Source of the DNA: Penelope pileata
Taxonomy: Eukaryota > Chordata > Aves > Galliformes > Cracidae
Assembly (NCBI GenBank): GCA_013396635.1
Contig: WBMW01005670.1
Span: 310,001 to 374,000 of the forward strand
Direction of reading: 5' to 3'
Length of the DNA: 64,000 nt
Shown: one piece after another, positions 37,626-49,500 of the stretch
Layout: every line of letters starts with the position of its first letter
How positions within the stretch are numbered: the first letter of the stretch is position 1
Made by a program: the position numbers and the translations under genes
Notes under the pieces: model-generated
Seen by the model: the letters and a program-made list of their open reading frames with translations, nothing else
Databases searched by the model: none
Told to the model about the DNA's origin: nothing

Positions 37626-40600
37626 CATAGTTTATCCTTAACACCATACCAGACAGTTTCAAAACTGTGTTGTTTGTTCAGAAAACTGGCAAAGTCCTTT
37701 CTGAAGTCCAGTCCCAAAATTCTTGCAAAGATCCTATCTGCAAGTGTTGTTTAAAGGTCTTCACACTTGAGAATTAGAGAGCATGAATTTCTTTCTGTGG
37801 ACCTGTGTTTCTGAATGGGTGAACTGTGAATTCTGTAGTTACTTCTCAAATCTTATTTCATTCTGGGTTATGTAAAATAATGAGACACTCATTTAAATTA
37901 TAAGTATGGTTTGAAATTCGTACCTGATTATGCATAAGGTCAGGTGTCAGTGGAAAGATACATAATGGTAATGAGGTATGAAAATGGGGCTGTGATTTAC
38001 TGTTAAAAGCCAGAAGGCTTCAAGGAGATGGGTATATCAAAGGATTATGTCCTTATAGTGGCACAGTGATGCATACATACCTTGAATTTTGTGTAATGAA
38101 ACGGTTTCTGAAATTGAAGCATGCTAGTTGGAGAATATGAGTTCTGAGCAGGAATGTTGATTTATGAAAAACATGCTGCTTTTCCAGCAGCTACTTGTTT
38201 TCCAGCAGCAGTTTGTTAGCTACTGCTCAGCAGTCTTCGAAATTCTGCTTTGCCACTAAAGGGAGTCGTTTATATGTATACACAGGTGTTTTGTCAGGGG
38301 CTACTTATTTTAAGTTCTTGGAGTATGTGGAGCAAGTGGGAAGCACTCTTCTTGGCTGTTTGCACCATTCCTATCTGGATCCAGGAAAAAGTGCTTGTAA
38401 TTTTGCAAATGGATGTAAAACTAAGATTTTAAAATGTAAGCAAGGTTTATAAAAGTGAGCTCACCTTGGCTGGAATTTGTCGGAGAGGGAAAACAACCTG
38501 CACAGAGACAGAGGTTCTTCCATTGTGTTTGACAGACACTTCAAGCAGGCTGAATGGCAAAAAGCAATCCCGTGCTTGTTTGTTTGTTTGTATTTACAGG
38601 GGAAGCAGCAAAACTTAAATTGTTCCCATGAGTATCATCAAGCTGTAGGCAGAATTAAGTGCCTTCTCTTGCTGGAGATTAAAACAGACATTTTGAATGG
38701 GCGAGGAAGGGGAGACACGAGGTTAGCTCTTAAATTAATTATGTGCTGATTGACCTCTGATACTTGGGGGTAGGTATCACCCAGCATAGAACTTTGCCTT
38801 GTTACCACTGCCACATCTGCAGAAGTCCTCTCTATAAGGTTACCCACTCCTATTTGGTGGAGACACAGGGATTCAGGATTCTGAACCTGAGTTTCGGCTG
38901 ATGTCAGTGTCCACAGCAAATGCCCGCGATAGGGTTATGCAGAAAGCAGCTGTCACCTGCTGAACAACCATGTCAGGATGACGCTTAGTCTGGAAGAGCT
39001 GAGGTTTCTGCCCTTTTGCTCAGATAACCAGGGACATGCAGAGATCCCTGTGTGACAGCAAAATGAAATGGCTCAAATTGGATGCAAGAAAGCTGATCAA
39101 CCTGGCCTTGCTACTACATGACTTCCAGGACACAAGTTGCTATCATCTCTGCCAGGCCCAGCATCAGTGTGCGTAGCCATAACAGCATCTATCCAGCCAG
39201 CTTAGCCATCTTCTGAAACACTGCTCTGAGATGTACAGATGTGCCCTCAGGCATGTTGCTCCTCTGATGGGCTTGGCAAATAGCCCTCTCACAAGCTCTG
39301 TTACACCGCTAGCTCTAACACCCACTGGCTGGCTTGGCACCTGGTGGCAATCAATCCAGGGCAGCATGGAGTACATTTAGGGCAAGCTGTAAAAGCTGCC
39401 CAAGAAGCCAGCTTAGATCATGTTGAGACCCCTGCTGCTGCAGAGAGCTTGCCACCAGTCCCTGAGCCAGCTATTTGCAAGGTAAGCATCTGTATCTCCA
39501 CTGTTGTTATTCCTACATTTGTAACATGGCAGGGCTCAGAGGGCAGAGAATCCATTTGTCAAACAGAGTTTAAAACAGAGTTGTGCACATGGTGCTACTT
39601 GCAATCCTTACTGAAAGCTGTCTTAGGACAGGGACGAGCCTCAGCTGCAGGGGATCAGCAGGGGTTTAAGGAACCCTTCTGCTGCTCTTTCAAAGTCCAT
39701 GTTGCATCCCTGTAGAGCAGCATGAACCACGAGTGGAAAAACAGCAGCTAGATCTGCTGGCAGTGTCATCTGTGCATTTACACAGGTGAAGCCAGCACAA
39801 GCCTGATGCAAGCAGTCTGGTTCTCCAAAGGGCACAGCTCATCATTCCTCCCTGTGCAGAATGCCTTTGTTCTATTTTTTTGCAGGCTTGGGTAAGGAAT
39901 ATATTTTCTGGAGCTCTTCCTTAAAGCACATAATCACAGTGCAATGTGACAAATTCAACAGCAGAAGATACGAGACCTTTTTTTCCAATTTTGTTACTAA
40001 TTTCAGTGTATGCGATGGCCAACTTCTGACTTGGGAGGATTTTTCAGGATATCCAATCAAAATATAGTACTGTCAGAAAAGTATTTGTGATAAAACACAT
40101 TTAAAATATTTCTCTAATGGCAGCAAGACACTCCAGAGTGTGACTTATGATGTCATAATTCACACCTAGTGTGTTCATTGGTCCCTTGGCCTTTGGCCTT
40201 ATGCCTAACAATGCAGTTGGTAGGGAATTATTACACCATAATTCACACCCTACTGTGTCTTATTGCTTAAATAACCATACCCCCAGAGGTGTCTTAAAAC
40301 TACTATTAAAGTTTATATTGTGTATCAAAATGTGTTTACAGGGCTGGGAAAATATACTATTGACATTTTGAAATGTTGAGAAGTAGTTTTAGCAAACTGT
40401 ACAGTGCTTGTAAATTAATCTCCCCAGTGGAGTACACACCAGCCAATTACAGTATTTCTTGAGTATATGGAATCCTCTCTTGCACATTAAAAAATAGCTT
40501 AGACAAAAAAAAAAGCCTTATGAATTTAATATTCTAAAGGGAAAGATTAAACTCTGTGAACGTGCTAATGCCCTTAATATCCAATGAGCAATCTAAAAGG

Positions 40601-43600
40601 TATTTATATTTGCAATAAAGCAGTTTCAGGAAGCTGGGGTTATCATCAGATAATCGCTCCTCCACATTGTGCCTTATTGCTTAATTTTTAATATGTGAAA
40701 CAAACAAAACTTATTACGAATCAGCCTCTCTTTCAGTATAAGGTAAGAAGAATCAGATACGTTTTACACTTCAAAATCCAAGGGAATTCTAAAACCAAAT
40801 TAAACCACAACAAAATAAAAACAAAAAACAACAGCTGTTGGCATGAGAAATTTTTAAAGCTTGTAAATCTTGTTACTCCTGAAAGAGCACTTGGTGTTTT
40901 TCAGTTGCTGTAGTTACATTCCTATTGCAGATTATAAGAACCTTGCTTTTTAAAACTTGATTTAGACATTCAGAGAAATACATGCACCAATATTTTACAA
41001 ATGATCTGTGTACAGCATGAAGTGATAAGCCTTTTAAAACTTTGTATTGTTTACAAAACAATAGTATGATTGTTGGATAAGTGAATTAAACTTCCTTTTT
41101 TGCCAGTGATCCTTTTTATTCCTTCTAAAAGGTTGACTTATTTTCATTAATAACTTTATTACATTGCAGGTCCTTTGTGTGTGGGACAAAGGATTTCATT
41201 AACTTGCTAAGAAAGTGAAATAGAATATAGCATAGTTCTAAAGTGATGGTAGTAGCCATATTCATTGTAGCTTTAAATTCTGCTCTATATTGCTGAGATC
41301 CCTAGTAATCGCGTTATTCTCATCACAGTAAAGCCTGCTAATATCTGAAATGCTCTGAGGAATCTAAAATAACTTTTGCCATTCACTTGTTAAATAATAA
41401 ATGTAATTAAACTTTGTACAAGTCAATTTTCCAGAATGATATTAAACATTTCATGGCTTTGTGCTCGAAATACAGTTTTAAAAAAGAAAACATAACCTGA
41501 GCATAAGTATTTCACAATATCTGAAAAAAATACAAGGGTATTTAAGGAAATGCTTTTCTTCCAGTTTTGCTGTTCCTACGTGCTCAGGATTTTCATTTTC
41601 AGAAGAAATAAATAAATTCTTGTGCTGGTTTATATTGTGGCTGTGAGAATTAGATCATTAGCAAAGACTGGCTGTCTTTCCATCTGTGGTTTGGCCCCTT
41701 CCCTGACCGCATGAATGTATGCTGAATCTGGCTGAAGCACAGACTTCACTGTGAAATACCATAGGAAGAAATTCTGTCAAGTCAAATTAGAAAGAATTCT
41801 TGAAGATTTTTATTCAGTACGCTAAACAAAACCATTTTGAATTAACTGGAAGCATTTACTTCAGTCGGAAGTAGCTTGTTTTGGTTCTTACATGTGTATA
41901 AATCCCCTTTCAGCCCTTTCTTCTTTCCTTTTTTGTCAACATGACTGAATTTTAAAATAGACTTTTATATTGAAAGAGAAGAATAAAAAAGGGAGATTAA
42001 ATGAAGTTACAGAAAAACCTTTAAGTTTCTTTTACAGAAACAATTGAAATATTCTATTCTAGTGTTCTTAAATATTTTCAAAATGTTTTCACCTTTTCTC
42101 TTCCAGCTCAAGCTGTTTGCTAAATGCCTTCTGAATTTACACACAATTTCATTTTTTCTCAGACATCATTCTTCATAAATCCACTCCTCTCTGAAAAGAT
42201 CACACTAACGTATATTTGTTTTGAGATGCAAGAGAACTGCTGAGGTCCTTAGCACAAATGGGGAAAATTTGAAAAGCACAGATTTGTTGCTGTCGTAGCA
42301 GTGTTCATGTGACAGCTGTTAGATAATGTCTGTGCCCCCACTGTTTTAATCTGGGCTTCAGACCGTTCTCCATCTACGTGGATATGCGCTTACTTACCTG
42401 TCTTCTGATATGCATTAGGCTCCAGAAACAAAAGGGATGAATCTGTCATCCACTCTCTGGATAGGAAGGGGGATAAATGTACTCCAGGCTCTAATTATTG
42501 ATTATTATAAATCACTTTATTGAAGCGATGTTTCTGAAAATAGGAAATGGAATGCAGTTTTCTTACTGTCCAAGTGAAGACAAACCACTAGGTCTGAACC
42601 CTGTGGCAAAGAATGTCCATGTTGAATGAAATAGCTGAAATGAATGGTTATGGATTTATAACTCCCGTCTCAGGGGGTTGCCGGGAAAATATTCCAAAAA
42701 GAAGGGGAGCTGATTTTGCATCATTTCAGAAAAGATCCACATTGGTGTTCTGAATTAAAATCACTTTTAGTGTAGACCCTCCTTAATAGGCAAGTGGATG
42801 TCTAGTGTGTAAATGTGGATAGAGTAGGAGATCTCTGTGGAGCACAATCTGCGATGCTGAGAAGTCCCCAGATGTTATGACCTTCCTGTGGTTCTGAGCA
42901 GCAGACTGAAGCCATAAAATACAGTGCTGGATTTCCACAAGACCTACATTGAGATCTTTTGTGAACCTAGTCCCTATCAGTTTGTGTGTTTAAAAGTATC
43001 TTGAATAAAAAGTAGTGCCACAATAGTCTTCATTTTTTATATTTGAGTAACTATGGAAGTCTGTATTTACTGAAGTCTAATAATCTGTTATATGAATTTA
43101 GAATTAAAAAAAAAAAAATCAACCAACTAACCAAAAAATTGGACAACATGAAAATAAATGCATTTGAAATGTGTCTTGTCAGCCCATGCTAAGATCTGGG
43201 TTCCCTGAGCTTTAGAGTTAGGTTAAGTAAAATGGCAGGTGCCACATCATCAAAGATCAAAGCAGTCACTCAGAAGTAATCACTGGCAAACTAGAGGAAA
43301 AGTGAGATTTCATGTAGGACCTCGTCTTAGGAGGCATCTGAGACTCCTTTCTACTTTAAATATTTGTTTGCAGGGTGGTGACTTGCACTTCTATTAAAGT
43401 AAGGATGGCACCAGACTTGAATGAGCTTGCAGAAATGCTGGAGAGGAATTTGAAGTGACCTTATATAAACCACAAAATGTTCCGAAATCAGCAAAAAGAG
43501 GTAGTAGCCATGACAAATATTTTGGTTTTGGAAGGAGATGTGCAGAACTGTGAAAGAGAGACCACCTGTCTTGCAGTATCTCCCACAGTGCAAGAAAACA

Positions 43601-46600
43601 TGTAGTCCTCTTTTCCCTCAGTGGAGAAGAAGCACGACCACAGTCTCTGAGACAGTGAGGCTTTAAGACTCATAGCTCTCCAGAGAGGCAGGGAAAAGGT
43701 CATTTTAAGAAGATGTTTAAGCAACTGCATGGACTGACGGAGTCTACATAAGGCACTGAGTTGGTGTGAGCTGTGGTGCAGAGCACACAATGTGAAAGCT
43801 ATTGCATTGTCTCAATTGTGGCATCACACACATATATACTTTGTGAATGAGTGTGTCTCTGTGCATGCTCATGTCTTTCTCAGTGTCTGTTTTTGTATAT
43901 TTAACCTGTTCCTTAATACACATGCCCACAAATAAATCTCTTATAGAAGACCTGGAATCTCAATTTAACTTTGACAAAACCTGCAAAGGCCTTCATGATG
44001 TTAGAAATGTCCTCCTTTCCATCTACAACACATGCATGGCATGTACTTGGAGAAGTAATGCTTCACATGACTCCCTTTGCTTTTTGTACAAGGAAATAAA
44101 AAGTGGATGGAAGTTCTGTCAGGAGATAAAGCAAAATTTATCTCCATTTGGGTACAGAGAACATATATAATGTACCACTGCACAAGTAGCTTCAAAAAAC
44201 CATGGCAGCTGAAAATGAGGAAATGAATGATTTTGTCTTTACCTTTCAGTGTTGCTTTGATTAGAGGAACGGAACTTCATTTTAATATTGTTCAGTTACA
44301 AATAGTGAGATACTTAAATGATATTATGGCGATGAAAAAGATCTTGAAATTGCCCAGAGCCAGGAGTCATATTTTTACTGCTATTACAAGGTCTGTTTTG
44401 TATTGTTGCAACATTGACATGAAGATGCCACCTTTAAAATACGATGAGGTAAGCCCCTATACTAATTCAGCTTCTAAGGCCTGTGAAATTGCTCGCTAAG
44501 GGTGAGCTGCAGTAGCTCTCTGGCAGGTGACGAAGCCATGCACTCATTTCCCCACAGGATTCCAAACTGCCAACAAGTTGTAGCAAAAGAGCTCAGTTTA
44601 AGAACTGAATGTTGTCCCGTATACAGAAGATAAAAGACTTGCTGCTGCTTTCATGAATGTTGTTCTGAATTATAAACGGTTGCTTAATAGATATGAAAGT
44701 GTCTCTCACCTTTACTGAGATAAGTTTTTCTTGAAGAGGCTACTTCACTATCAGAAAGAAGCGGGAACCACCACAGAAAATCTTTCCCACAGCTTGTCAG
44801 GGTCAAGTGAATAGCTCTGAGAACTCATTATGGCCTCTAATAAAAGAACTGCTCTTGTGTCTAATCACAGAACCTAATATAGCACAATTCCTAATTTAAA
44901 CACATGTAAACACACAGAGGAATATAAAGCCCACAAGTTACAACCCCAGAGCACTTGCAACTGGAAAGGGTCACTCAGAGGCATGGAAGTTTCTGATTTC
45001 AATTTGATCATTGACCTCAGCAGTAGCGAACTTTGTGCAAAGTGTGCCCTGGAAATGTCTCTAGACAAGATGCTTGCGGTTTAGGATGTTTTGCTTTTTC
45101 CCGTCTTAAAAAGTCAGTGAAATAATCCATTTTAGAACATCAAACATTAAAATGTAGTGAAGTGAGAATGTGAAATGTTGAGCAATCAGGTTCAGCACTG
45201 ATAAAGGTTCAGGGAAAGTCAAGAGTCTTTTTGCTGTAGAATGTGTAAGATAGGGCTGAAACCACTGAAGGATAGTTTGGTTTTGACAGGCACATTCTTA
45301 TTTGATATATCTGTTCCTTCCATGCATTTAGATATACCTGCTCTTTTTAATAACAAAAAGTTTAGCTACTTTTTGTACTCCTCAACAGTCAACACATTAA
45401 AAAAATGCTGTGTTCATTTTTCCAGTTGTGCTCCACTGTTTTTTCACTTCACCTCGGATAATCGAGACTTTCTGCAGTGAGAATGAAGACAGTCACTGAT
45501 CAGCAGTTTGTTCTTCAGAAACTCAAGTGCATTCAATAAGGTAGGCTTAGCTGGCTCTGTGCTTGTGTACAACACTCCCTTTATTCAAAAATAATCTGAT
45601 GTAAGACAACCTGTTTCTTTCATTTGTCTCCAGTCTCCTAGTCACATAGAAGTACTCTGGCTATGCTATTCCTCGTGTAACAATAAAGCATCTGCTAATA
45701 ACATTTTTGAGGCATCTATTGAACATGCTTGGCACTTCAGATTCTTTTCCAACATAACAGACATGGTTTCTGCAGCAATAAACATTAGTAATTTCACAGC
45801 TCTGTGAGTGTTAATGCAATGAACTGTTAGTACACAGTCCTAAGTGGTGTGGTTAGAACGAAATCTCGTCCCTAGACACACAGACCACTATGCACTTTCA
45901 CACTCATCATGTTAAGAGGAAGCATAGTTTTAGCCCTATCAAGTTGTAACGATTAAGATGCATCTTCACCTCTAGTTTACTTGCAATCTTTAAAAAGAAG
46001 CTCTATTAGTGTCCTAAGGGAATTGCATACTATGAAATAAGGATAGAAGAATATTAACCACAAAGCCCTGATGGTTTGTTAGATGCAAACCAATAGGCAA
46101 GCAAACAAATAAAAGCAACTTGGAACCTTTGTGTTTTCATTTTCTTATCACTCCATTCAAATAGAAGCTTTAGCCTTTTAGTATCAGTATAAAATGGAGT
46201 CGAAGACACATTTTACTTTATTATGTGCAGTAAAAAAGGATCATACAATAGAGAACTATTTTCCATCTCTCATGCGGATTTGGTCATTATTTACTGGAGG
46301 CTGTTTTGTAACACAATGACCATCTGTCAGTAAGTGCTGAAAACACTCAATCATGCTGGCTGTTACTGTTAAAATGTCACAATCGGTGACTGCTGTGAGG
46401 GATTAATAGTTCTTTTGCCCTAAGAACAATTACATATGTAGAAAGCCAAATTAGCTCTCAGTGGCACCGGTATAAATCCAGAGTTACTCCACTGGAATCC
46501 AGGTGTCATCCCTAGATGTACACCAGGGTAGTAGATGCATACTTTGACCCAGACCTTAATATGAGTGAAGAACTTCCTTTTGAATTTATTTTTTTAAATG

Positions 46601-47884
46601 CCTTTTAAATTTATTTTTTCAAATGTGATTGAAAAAATATATATATACATAATATTGCATAATGAAAAAACAAAACTGAGACCATGTTTTCTTTGTACAC
46701 TAAAGGGGCAGCTCAGAATTATGTTCAAGTATTCCATAGAAAGATATATACCCTTTGTACTGATCATTGCTGTTTAAGAGGTTCAGTCTGCAATCGTGTT
46801 AATTAAGTTTTTCTTTTTAAAGTTGCATCACATTTGTTTGTGCACACTTGCTTAGGAGTGTAGATGCTCAAACAAACCACCAGCCACAGTAGCAGACCCC
46901 AGGATTACAGCTGGGTGTAGTTCTGCACAAAGTTCTGTAATTAAACCCTTTGGGGAAAGTCTGGAATGAGGTTCACTCAGACGCAGCCATGTGATTACAA
47001 GTGCATAATTAACATTATTTTTATAAATATATAAAGGGAAGAGGTGCCCTCAGGGTGGCAGGGTGAGCAAGAAATATGGCCTATACATTTAAGGTCATTT
47101 TCTCTATAGGTGTGGGAAAACATTTCTTCATCAAAAAAATCCCCTCTCTGTATCATTTATTATGACCATGGGCTATAATTATTGAGCCTATAAAAATCCT
47201 TAAGTCAGTTAATGATTTAGTTAGCAAGTATTAGACATTTCAATTGAAGGTTGCAAAAGTAGGGAGTGACGGGGAGAATATAATCTTGAAAGAAACCAAG
47301 TATCTCCAAGAAGTCTTTGGAAACCCTCAAAACCTTTTAGTTTCATTGACCACAGAGGAGACTGATGATTTTCAGCATTTCACACAGCAGACTCTGGCAT
47401 GCGATGGAGCTGGTCCTTATGGTTTCTACTTCAGAAGCCTCATTCCTTTGTTAGATCCCATCTCCCTCTGTATTCCTACTTCTCCTTGGCACCTTCCTGC
47501 CAAATGCCACATGGCACCCAGGCTATCACAACAGGCAAGCTGCATGCAAGCAGTCTAAGGCTCCCCACTATTCCATAAGCCACAAGCTCTTCATCACATG
47601 CTCACATGTGTGAGACAGTAGGCAAGGTGTGAAAGTAGCAGTGACAAGGAAAGGGAATATCCCAGCATGCAGCATGGCAGGAAGGGCAGAGCTCTGTAAG
47701 TTCCTTCCCTCCCTACTTACATGCCCACCACGGAGTGGAAGGAGGAATAGGGAAACGTTTCTGCCATGCGTACTGACAAATCCACACTCACTGGAATTGC
47801 ACCTGCCTGTACTAACAAGATAGGAGAAAATGTCTAAAAGAACAGTGAGAAGCTTTGAAACCTCTCACCTGCAGGTCTGCCCAA
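37626..47884. other. Intergenic, no supported gene
   Basis: About 10 kb of AT-rich sequence contains only short frames. An exon-like + strand segment with a strong donor (AAG|GTAAGC at 39480/39481) is noted among the findings but has no partner exon. No transposon family was recognised. Confidence 0.5.
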
Positions 47885-49500
47885 TCGTAGAATCACAGAA
47901 TCATTTAGGTTGGAAAAGACCGTCAAGATCATTAAGTCCAACAACCACCTAACATCCACCTAAATCCGCCGCTAAACCACGTCCCTACATTCTGCATCCA
48001 CAAGTTTCTTAAATACCTCCAGGAATGGGTGCTCCTTCCTGTGCAGCCCATTCCAGTGCTTGACCATCCTTTCTGTGAATAAATTGTTCCTGACATCGAA
48101 TCTTAGCTTCCATTGATGCATCCTGTGGCTGTTTCCTAGCATTCTGTCACTTGCCACCTGAGAAAAGAGACCAACGCCCTCCGCACTGCAATCTCCTTTC
48201 AGGTAGTTGTAGAGATCAATGAGGTCTCCCCTCAGCCTCCTCTTCTTCAAACTAGACAGCCCAAGTTCCCTCAGTCACTCCTCATATGTCTTATTTTCTA
48301 GTCCTTTTACCAGCTTTGTTGATCTTCTCTGCACAAATTTGAGCAACTCAATATCCTTCTTGTAGTGAGGGGCCTAAAACTGAACAAGTTATTTGAGGTG
48401 CAGTCTCATCAGTGCCACATACAGCACCTCCCTGGTCCCGCTGGCCACACGATTTCTGATGCAGGCCAGGGTGCCATTGGCCTTCTTGGTCACCTAGGCA
48501 CACCGATAGCTCATGTTCATCTGGCTGTCAGCCAGCACCCTCAGGTTCTTTTCTGCTGGGCAATTTTCCAGCAACCTTTCCCCAAGCCTATACCACTGCA
48601 TGGGGTTGTTATGACCCAAGCGCATTTACCCTTGCTGAATGTCACGCAGTTGGCCTCAGCCCATTGATCCAGCCTATCCAGATCCCTTCCTACTCTCAAG
48701 CAGATTAATACTTCTACCTAACTTGGTATCATCTGCAAACTTACCACGAGTACACTCAATCCCTTCATCAATATTATTGATAAAGATATTAAAAAAGCCT
48801 GGCCCTGGGGAACACCACTTGTAACCTGCCGCCATCCAGATTTAACTCCATTCAAAATGACCTTTAAGGCCCAGCCATCCAGCCAGTTCTTTACTCAGTG
48901 AACAGTACACCAGAGCAAGCCATGAGCAGCCAGTTTCTCCAGGAGAAAGCAGTGGGAAACATCAAATGCTTTGCTAAAAGCCAAGTAAACAACATTCACA
49001 GCCTTTACCTTGTCCACTAAGCAGGTCNTACTTCTACCTAACTTGGTATCATCTGCAAACTTACCACGAGTACACTCAATCCCTTCATCAATATTATTGA
49101 TAAAGATATTAAAAAAGCCTGGCCCTGGGGAACACCACTTGTAACCTGCCGCCATCCAGATTTAACTCCATTCAAAATGACCTTTAAGGCCCAGCCATCC
49201 AGCCAGTTCTTTACTCAGTGAACAGTACACCAGAGCAAGCCATGAGCAGCCAGTTTCTCCAGGAGAAAGCAGTGGGAAACATCAAATGCTTTGCTAAAAG
49301 CCAAGTAAACAACATTCACAGCCTTTACCTTGTCCACTAAGCAGGTCACCTTGTCACAGAAGATCAGATTCCTCAGACAGAATCTGCTTTTCATAAACCC
49401 ATGCTGAGTGGGTCTACCATCCCAGAAGCAAAGACGTTCTGAAAACAACTTCTTCCCATTCTTCCCAAGAAAGCCTGCTAGCCACTCTCCCAAAGGGCCA
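47885..49500 (-). mobile_element. CR1 LINE, antisense, with an internal assembly duplication
   Basis: The 3' end lies at the left: GTAGAATCACAGAATCATTT then GGTTGGAAAAGACC is the reverse complement of the CR1 tail and 3' UTR. Further right, the minus strand encodes the ORF2 C-terminus with MKKRRLRGDLIDLYNYLKGD, then the GKFADDTKLG catalytic box, and VYLAFSKAFDVSHCFLLEKL (Asp of the usual LDFSKAFD replaced by Ala). It breaks up near 49400-49500. A 319-base segment occurs twice around an N at 49028. If one copy is removed the element is a normal colinear 5'-truncated CR1 of about 1.3 kb. It has stops and cannot be active. Confidence 0.9.
48709..49347. repeat. Perfect 319-bp tandem duplication separated by a single N (probable assembly artefact)
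   Basis: Bases 48709-49027 and 49029-49347 appear identical line by line, with an offset of 320 and one N at 49028 between them. Sequence before copy 1 and after copy 2 continues the same CR1 colinearly. A real duplication of old CR1 sequence would not be expected to sit exactly on an unknown base, so unmerged contig ends are the best explanation. Confidence 0.93.

Noticed and set aside
48895..49155. Minus-strand frame joining the FADDTKL box directly to the upstream CR1 block across the N
   Set aside because: It is created by the artefactual duplication at the N and is not a real protein arrangement.
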